Source: DASXUG01 sp036504995 (GTDB lineage Bacteria; Pseudomonadota; Gammaproteobacteria; Burkholderiales; Methylophilaceae). From it: DNA of 64,000 nucleotides. Positions 59,430-64,000 of the stretch are shown here, one piece after another (position 1 is the first letter of the stretch; every line of letters begins with the position of its first letter). Location: NCBI GenBank assembly GCA_036504995.1, contig DASXUG010000001.1, positions 62,001 to 126,000 on the forward strand, read 5' to 3'. The notes under the pieces were generated by a model that saw only the letters and a program-made list of their open reading frames with translations, was not told where the DNA came from and ran no database searches. The position numbers were made by a program, and so were the translations under genes.

Positions 59430-62400
59430 GTTGAGGCCTCTTGTTGACGGGCGGTTTGTCTTTGTTTGTTGTTCAATAGAAGTTTGCTGAACTCGATAGC
59501 GGTCACAGGTTTGCTATACAAATAGCCTTGCGCTTCCGTGCAACCCATATTTCTTAAAAAGTTGGCTTGTGCTTCTGTCTCCACGCCTTCGGCAATCACG
59601 CTAAAACCTAAGCTGCTTGCCATTGCGTAAATGGCATTGGCGATGGCGGCATCATCTTGATCATCAGGTAAATCGCGTACAAATGACTGGTCGATTTTAA
59701 TTTTATCAAGCGGTAGGCGTTTTAAGTTGGATAGTGATGAGTAGCCTGTCCCGAAGTCATCAATCGCTAAACTTACGCCCATACTTTTTATGCGATCAAA
59801 AGTTTCAATCACAAATTGCGTATTTTGCATGACAGTACTCTCGGTAATCTCAAGCTCTAATATGGATGGATCGCAATCTGTTTCAATGATTAAGCCATAA
59901 ACCGTATCTGCAAAATTGCTGCGTAAAATTTGCACGCCTGATACATTCACTGACACGCGTTTAAAGTTGTAGCCTTGCGCTTTCCATTGGCCCGCATGCA
60001 ATGCGGCTTGGCGTATCACCCACTCACCTATTTGCATAATTAAGCCTGTGTCTTCAGCCACAGGGATAAACTTGGCTGGAGAAACAATCCCCAACTCAGG
60101 GTGGTGCCAACGTAATAATGCTTCTGCACCAATAATATCGCCGCTGATTAAACAAACCTGAGGTTGGTAGTACACTTCAAACTGTTCTCGCTCTAAGGCG
60201 CGGCGAAGATGAGTTTCCATATTAAAACGTTCAAGCGCGTTTTCACTCAACTCGCTGGAGTAAAAACAGAAATTGTTTTTACCCGAGTTTTTAACTTGAT
60301 ACATGGCAATATCGGCCGCCTTGATCAGCCCATCTACTTCATTGCTGTCATTCGGGTAGACTGAAATGCCAACGCTAGCCCCAATGAAAATTTCTTTACC
60401 TTGGATAATGAATTCAGTTTGTATCGCATGGATAATTTTTTTTGCGACAATGGCTGCATCTTCAATTTCATCCAGACGATCCATCACCACCATAAACTCA
60501 TCACCGCCCAGACGTGCGACGACATCGCTGGTGCGAATCGATTGTTTAATGCGACGCGATACTTCTAGTAATAATTGGTCACCCAATTGATGGCCTAGTG
60601 AATCATTGACTGTTTTAAAGCGATCTAAGTCAATAAAGAGCACGGCGATTTTATAGCCTTTGCGCCCAGCGACTTTGATGGCTTGGTCGAGCAACTCGAT
60701 GAGTAAACGTCTATTGGGTAAGCCTGTGAGGGCATCCTGATTGACCAATTGATGTAATTGTTTTTGCGATTGTACAATTTCTGTAATATCGGCAAACACA
60801 CCAACGTAATTGGCGACTTTCCCAAGATCATCTTTGACTACAGTTAGCGTTAGCCATTCTTGATAGGATTCGCCGTTTTTACGATAGTTGGCAACTTCGC
60901 CATGCCATTTCTCTTTAGTTCTAAGGCTTTCCCACACCTTATTATCCGCTGTTTGGAAAATCTTAGGGGTAAAGCCGAGTGCTTCCTCTTCGGTAAAGCC
61001 AGTGATCGCGGTAAAGCCTTGGTTAACCCCAATGACTTGTGCATTCACATCCAAAATCATGATGCCTTCAGTGGCAGAATCAAAAGCGATTTTGGCTTGT
61101 TGTAAGCGTTTTTCAGTCGACTGTCTTTGAATGGCCGCACTTAAGGCGCGGCTGATTGCCATCACCGCCCCCAGTTCCTGCGGGTAAAGCGGTTGTGATG
61201 ACAGGCTGCGCTCTATCATCAGCGTTCCCCACAGCTTCATATTCACGAACAGGGGCATGATCAAGATTGATTGTATATTGTGCTTTTTTAAAAAGCGCTG
61301 CTCATTGAGTGGTAGCTCTTTAACCTCGCTAAAAATTGGGTTGCCTTGCTGTAAAGTGGCTAGCCAACGCTCACAATCTTCTGCTTGATAATCTATGGTT
61401 TTGAGCGATTGTCCTAGTTTAGGTTGGCCAAGCCCCTGCCATTGATAAATGACTTCCCCTTTGATGGACTTTTGATTGGCTTCTGAAGTGGCTTTGTTAG
61501 AAACACCACTGTGTATCGTCGAATTGATATGCGTTTTACCATGTTTAAATATGGAGCCACGGTTAAAGCGTGCGGCTAGGCATAGCTGTTCTAATACTTT
61601 ATCCGCAATAGTGTGCCAATTTTCACTGGAGTGTAGTAACCAGTCACATGAAATCAGTGCGTCCAGCATCGCGCTGCGATTTTGCAAATGGCTTTCAGCT
61701 AACTTGCGCTCGGTGATGTCACGACTCAAGGTGACTAAACCTTCGCGGCTACCATCATCATGAAATAAGGGCACTTTCACAACATCAAATACTTTTGCCC
61801 CACCATGCGGAAGCGGGATGGTTTGTTCTTCGTGATACGGTTTCTCTTTTGCCCAAGCCTTTTCGTCAGACTGTTTAATTTGCTTAAAAGCTTCTTTTTG
61901 TGAGGGGTGGGCGAAGCTGGCAAGCTCACTATCTGTTCTATATTGATATTGATCGGTGGGGATCTGGAATAAGTCTAAGCCGCTTTGATTGGCTTCTAAC
62001 CAGCGACCTTTATGATCCTTAAAGCAAATGAAATCTGGGCTAGCCTCAATTAAGCTGCGTAGCAATTTTTCTGTACCGCGTAATTGGTATTCCGTCAGAA
62101 CGCGGTCGGTGATGTCGTGCATATGCAAAACATAACCATGGGCTTGATGTGCTGTCGCAGGGGTGGTTGATGCGAACACCTTCAATGTGCGTACGCTATC
62201 GCCAACAGAGTATTGTAGAGTAAAGTCTGAGCTCGATTGCTTTAATGCTGATATGACGCGCTTGTGTATAGAGGGCGAGAGCCTAGCTTTGCCCTCTAGT
62301 AATGCATGATGAGCCAGTGCAAATATCTCGCAAGCGTAATGATTTGCATAGTGGATATTAAGTTTATGATCGCAGGCTAAAATAGCGACACCATGAAGCG

Positions 62401-62548
62401 TGTTGACTAAAGTGTCTACCAGCGCTTCATTTTCAGGTTTTGAGTTTTGCTCAGTATCGGCGGCTGTTTCAAATAAATGTGACTGTATCCCTGGCTGTTT
62501 AAAAGCAGGATATTGTCCCATTTCAGTCGATACGCTTTTATTTGGCAT
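59426..62548 (-). CDS. PAS/GAF sensor protein with GGDEF and EAL domains
   Basis: A 1040-residue cytoplasmic protein: PAS at about 45-155, PAS at about 165-285, GAF at about 300-460, PAS at about 485-600, GGDEF (about 610-770) and EAL (about 785-1030). RLGGDEFMVV near residue 679 is intact, with RTSD five residues before it as inhibitory site. The EAL domain keeps EALLRWHH near residue 806, ELEITE, DDFGTGYSSL and EGVET. Both synthesis and breakdown of cyclic-di-GMP are possible. Three separate sensor modules suggest integration of several signals. It is followed by an overlapping HD-GYP gene and is divergent from clpB. Confidence 0.93.
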   Translation of the reverse strand: MPNKSVSTEMGQYPAFKQPGIQSHLFETAADTEQNSKPENEALVDTLVNTLHGVAILACDHKLNIHYANHYACEIFALAHHALLEGKARLSPSIHKRVISALKQSSSDFTLQYSVGDSVRTLKVFASTTPATAHQAHGYVLHMHDITDRVLTEYQLRGTEKLLRSLIEASPDFICFKDHKGRWLEANQSGLDLFQIPTDQYQYRTDSELASFAHPSQKEAFKQIKQSDEKAWAKEKPYHEEQTIPLPHGGAKVFDVVKVPLFHDDGSREGLVTLSRDITERKLAESHLQNRSAMLDALISCDWLLHSSENWHTIADKVLEQLCLAARFNRGSIFKHGKTHINSTIHSGVSNKATSEANQKSIKGEVIYQWQGLGQPKLGQSLKTIDYQAEDCERWLATLQQGNPIFSEVKELPLNEQRFLKKHNIQSILIMPLFVNMKLWGTLMIERSLSSQPLYPQELGAVMAISRALSAAIQRQSTEKRLQQAKIAFDSATEGIMILDVNAQVIGVNQGFTAITGFTEEEALGFTPKIFQTADNKVWESLRTKEKWHGEVANYRKNGESYQEWLTLTVVKDDLGKVANYVGVFADITEIVQSQKQLHQLVNQDALTGLPNRRLLIELLDQAIKVAGRKGYKIAVLFIDLDRFKTVNDSLGHQLGDQLLLEVSRRIKQSIRTSDVVARLGGDEFMVVMDRLDEIEDAAIVAKKIIHAIQTEFIIQGKEIFIGASVGISVYPNDSNEVDGLIKAADIAMYQVKNSGKNNFCFYSSELSENALERFNMETHLRRALEREQFEVYYQPQVCLISGDIIGAEALLRWHHPELGIVSPAKFIPVAEDTGLIMQIGEWVIRQAALHAGQWKAQGYNFKRVSVNVSGVQILRSNFADTVYGLIIETDCDPSILELEITESTVMQNTQFVIETFDRIKSMGVSLAIDDFGTGYSSLSNLKRLPLDKIKIDQSFVRDLPDDQDDAAIANAIYAMASSLGFSVIAEGVETEAQANFLRNMGCTEAQGYLYSKPVTAIEFSKLLLNNKQRQTARQQEAST

Positions 62549-62629
62549 TGCACACCTAAGATAATTATTTTTATATTAAACATAAATTCATTAGGTCTAT
62601 ATCGTCACTGTATGGCGAAACTTGAAGTG

Positions 62630-62668
62630 AAGAGTTAGGTGACTAACAATGTTTGTCACCTAACTCTT
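62630..62668. promoter_or_regulatory. 14-bp perfect inverted repeat in the clpB/GGDEF-EAL intergenic region
   Basis: AAGAGTTAGGTGAC (62630-62643) and its complement at 62655-62668 enclose 11 nt. It is not followed by a T-tract and lies between divergent genes, so it is not a classical terminator. It could be an operator or an mRNA leader structure for the leftward gene. Confidence 0.6.
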
Positions 62669-62688
62669 GGCATGTGTCAGATATTGAT

Positions 62689-62716
62689 CTTGAATTTACG
62701 AGATATTGCCCCACCT
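62689..62716 (+). promoter_or_regulatory. Candidate sigma-32 heat-shock promoter of clpB
   Basis: CTTGAAT (62689-62695), 14 bp, CCCACCT (62710-62716). The consensus is CTTGAAA-N13/14-CCCATNT, so each box has one mismatch and the spacing is right. It is about 38 bp upstream of the ATG of clpB, a standard heat-shock gene. Confidence 0.75.
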
Positions 62717-62753
62717 ACTAAATAACTAATTTGATGAAAAAGGGGCAAATACC

Positions 62754-64000
62754 ATGCGATTTGATAAATTAACGACCAAATTTCAGCAAGCTTTAAATGA
62801 CGCACAAAGCTTAGCGGTAGGGCACGACAATCCTAATATAGAAGCACAGCATTTATTATCTGCATTGATCAATCAAGAAGACGGCGGCACGGCTTCTATC
62901 CTAGGGCGCGCAGGCGTTAATATCGAGCCACTAAAGACCAGTTTGCAAACAGCGATTGCGAACTTGCCTAAGGTTAGTAGTGCCACAGGCGAGGTCAGTA
63001 TTTCTCGCGATTTAAATAACTTACTCAACCTCACTGATAAATATGCGCAAAAACGTGGTGATAGCTATATTGCTAGCGAAATGTTTTTGCTGGCATTGGC
63101 GGATGACAAAGGTGAGACGACCAAACTACTTAAGCAAAATGGCATGAGTAAATCTGCGCTCGAAGCTGCGATTCAAGCCGTGCGTGGCAATGATCAAGTG
63201 AATAATCAAGAGTCTGAAAATAATCGTGAATCACTCAAAAAATATACAGTAGATTTAACCGAGCGTGCGCGTTCTGGCAAGCTGGACCCAGTGATTGGGC
63301 GAGATGATGAAATTCGCCGCGCCATTCAGGTGCTGCAACGTCGCACCAAAAATAACCCCGTGTTAATCGGTGAGCCAGGGGTTGGTAAAACTGCGATTGT
63401 TGAAGGTTTGGCACAACGCATTATCAATGGTGAAGTGCCAGAGTCACTCAAAAACAAACGCGTATTATCCCTTGATATGGCGAGCTTAATTGCAGGTGCG
63501 AAATACCGCGGCGAGTTTGAAGAGCGCTTGAAATCAGTTTTGAAAGAATTAGCACAAGATGAAGGCCAAACTATCGTATTTATTGATGAGCTACACACCA
63601 TGGTGGGCGCGGGTAAGGCAGAAGGTGCCATGGATGCGGGCAACATGCTCAAGCCCGCTTTGGCGCGCGGTGAGTTGCACTGTGTGGGCGCTACTACCTT
63701 AGATGAATACCGCAAATACATCGAAAAAGATGCTGCTTTGGAGCGCCGCTTTCAAAAAGTATTGGTGGATGAACCGAGCGTGGAAGCTACCATCGCCATT
63801 TTGCGTGGATTACAAGAAAAGTACGAGCTACATCATGGTGTAGAAATTACTGACCCAGCGATTGTTGCTGCGGCAGAGCTTTCCCATCGCTATATTACTG
63901 ACCGCTTTTTGCCAGATAAAGCGATTGATTTGATTGATGAAGCGGCTTCACGCATCAAAATGGAAATCGATTCCAAACCAGAAGTGCTGGATAAAATGGA
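62754..64000 (+). CDS. clpB: ATP-dependent chaperone ClpB (partial, runs off the window)
   Basis: Disaggregase that works with DnaK. The first 415 residues are present: N-terminal domain (MRFDKLTTKFQQALNDAQSL and IEAQHLLSALINQED), then AAA-1 with Walker A GEPGVGKTA near residue 206 and Walker B IVFIDELHTMVGAG near residue 275, and the start of the coiled-coil middle domain region at the right edge. The frame is open to the last base. AGGGGC lies upstream of the ATG, and the promoter looks like a heat-shock type. Confidence 0.97.
   Translation, partial: MRFDKLTTKFQQALNDAQSLAVGHDNPNIEAQHLLSALINQEDGGTASILGRAGVNIEPLKTSLQTAIANLPKVSSATGEVSISRDLNNLLNLTDKYAQKRGDSYIASEMFLLALADDKGETTKLLKQNGMSKSALEAAIQAVRGNDQVNNQESENNRESLKKYTVDLTERARSGKLDPVIGRDDEIRRAIQVLQRRTKNNPVLIGEPGVGKTAIVEGLAQRIINGEVPESLKNKRVLSLDMASLIAGAKYRGEFEERLKSVLKELAQDEGQTIVFIDELHTMVGAGKAEGAMDAGNMLKPALARGELHCVGATTLDEYRKYIEKDAALERRFQKVLVDEPSVEATIAILRGLQEKYELHHGVEITDPAIVAAAELSHRYITDRFLPDKAIDLIDEAASRIKMEIDSKPEVLDKM

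Overview
The window looks like a stretch of chromosome from a betaproteobacterium of moderate GC content. Family-level similarity of the proteins and gene neighbourhoods such as pilD-coaE-zapD-yacG, dciA/M23 peptidase/secA, argJ-DUF815-MutT/ThiE fusion and rplU-rpmA-obgE-proB fit the Nitrosomonadales, most likely Methylophilaceae (Methylotenera/Methylophilus type). That placement is from recalled gene order and composition, not from a search, and no methylotrophy gene lies in the window. No tRNA, rRNA, CRISPR array, prophage or insertion sequence was seen.

Layout. 0.2-3.4 kb: coaBC-dut (minus) diverge from a metzincin-like secreted or anchored protein overlapping radC. 3.4-3.8 kb: a self-contained unit for a 41-residue membrane peptide. 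3.9-9.2 kb: cstA-ybdD, psiE-purC, ykvA-carbonic anhydrase and ppa. 9.2-14.8 kb: a 17-bp minisatellite, tauE and dciA (minus), then M23 peptidase, secA and DUF1289. 15-19.5 kb: an HDOD-histidine kinase followed by a REC-PAS-GGDEF-EAL regulator. 19.6-23.1 kb: argJ, a DUF815 ATPase, a MutT-ThiE fusion and a membrane-anchored protein. 23.2-26.2 kb (minus): pilD-coaE-zapD-yacG-PCu(A)C chaperone. 26.3-32.6 kb: an unknown protein, ispB (minus), rplU-rpmA-obgE-proB, purE and purK. 32.7-42.4 kb: rpsT (minus), murJ, an accessory trio (secreted protein, M48 protease, lipoprotein), ribF, ileS, lspA and a sulfite-oxidase-like protein. 42.8-45.7 kb: a very large poly-HAMP chemoreceptor with a zinc-binding C-terminus. 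45.8-52.0 kb (minus): cydP-cydA-cydB-cydX, a multi-PAS kinase and an ANTAR antiterminator. 52.2-58.1 kb: a six-gene metal-handling cluster. 58.1-62.5 kb (minus): a GGDEF-EAL protein overlapping an HD-GYP phosphodiesterase. 62.8 kb to the end: the first part of clpB behind a sigma-32 type promoter.

Working together. About half the window is housekeeping: CoA, purine, proline, arginine and quinone synthesis, secretion, cell division, translation. The rest is signalling and envelope adaptation. Three proteins carry intact cyclic-di-GMP motifs, two of them with both GGDEF and EAL domains. A low-oxygen bd oxidase operon sits downstream of a good FNR-type box and is complete with two small subunits. 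The most system-like accessory region is 52.2-58.1 kb: a DUF2946 protein, a small HTH regulator, an outer-membrane barrel, a TonB-dependent receptor, a beta-propeller with Cys/His metal-type motifs and a TlpA-like thioredoxin, most of them with overlapping or nearly touching ends. Copper is the best guess for its substrate, but that is inference.

Non-coding features worth attention are a long repeat-derived hairpin between ileS and lspA whose right arm supplies the lspA ribosome binding site, several short tandem repeats at gene ends, and candidate sigma-28, sigma-32 and FNR sites.
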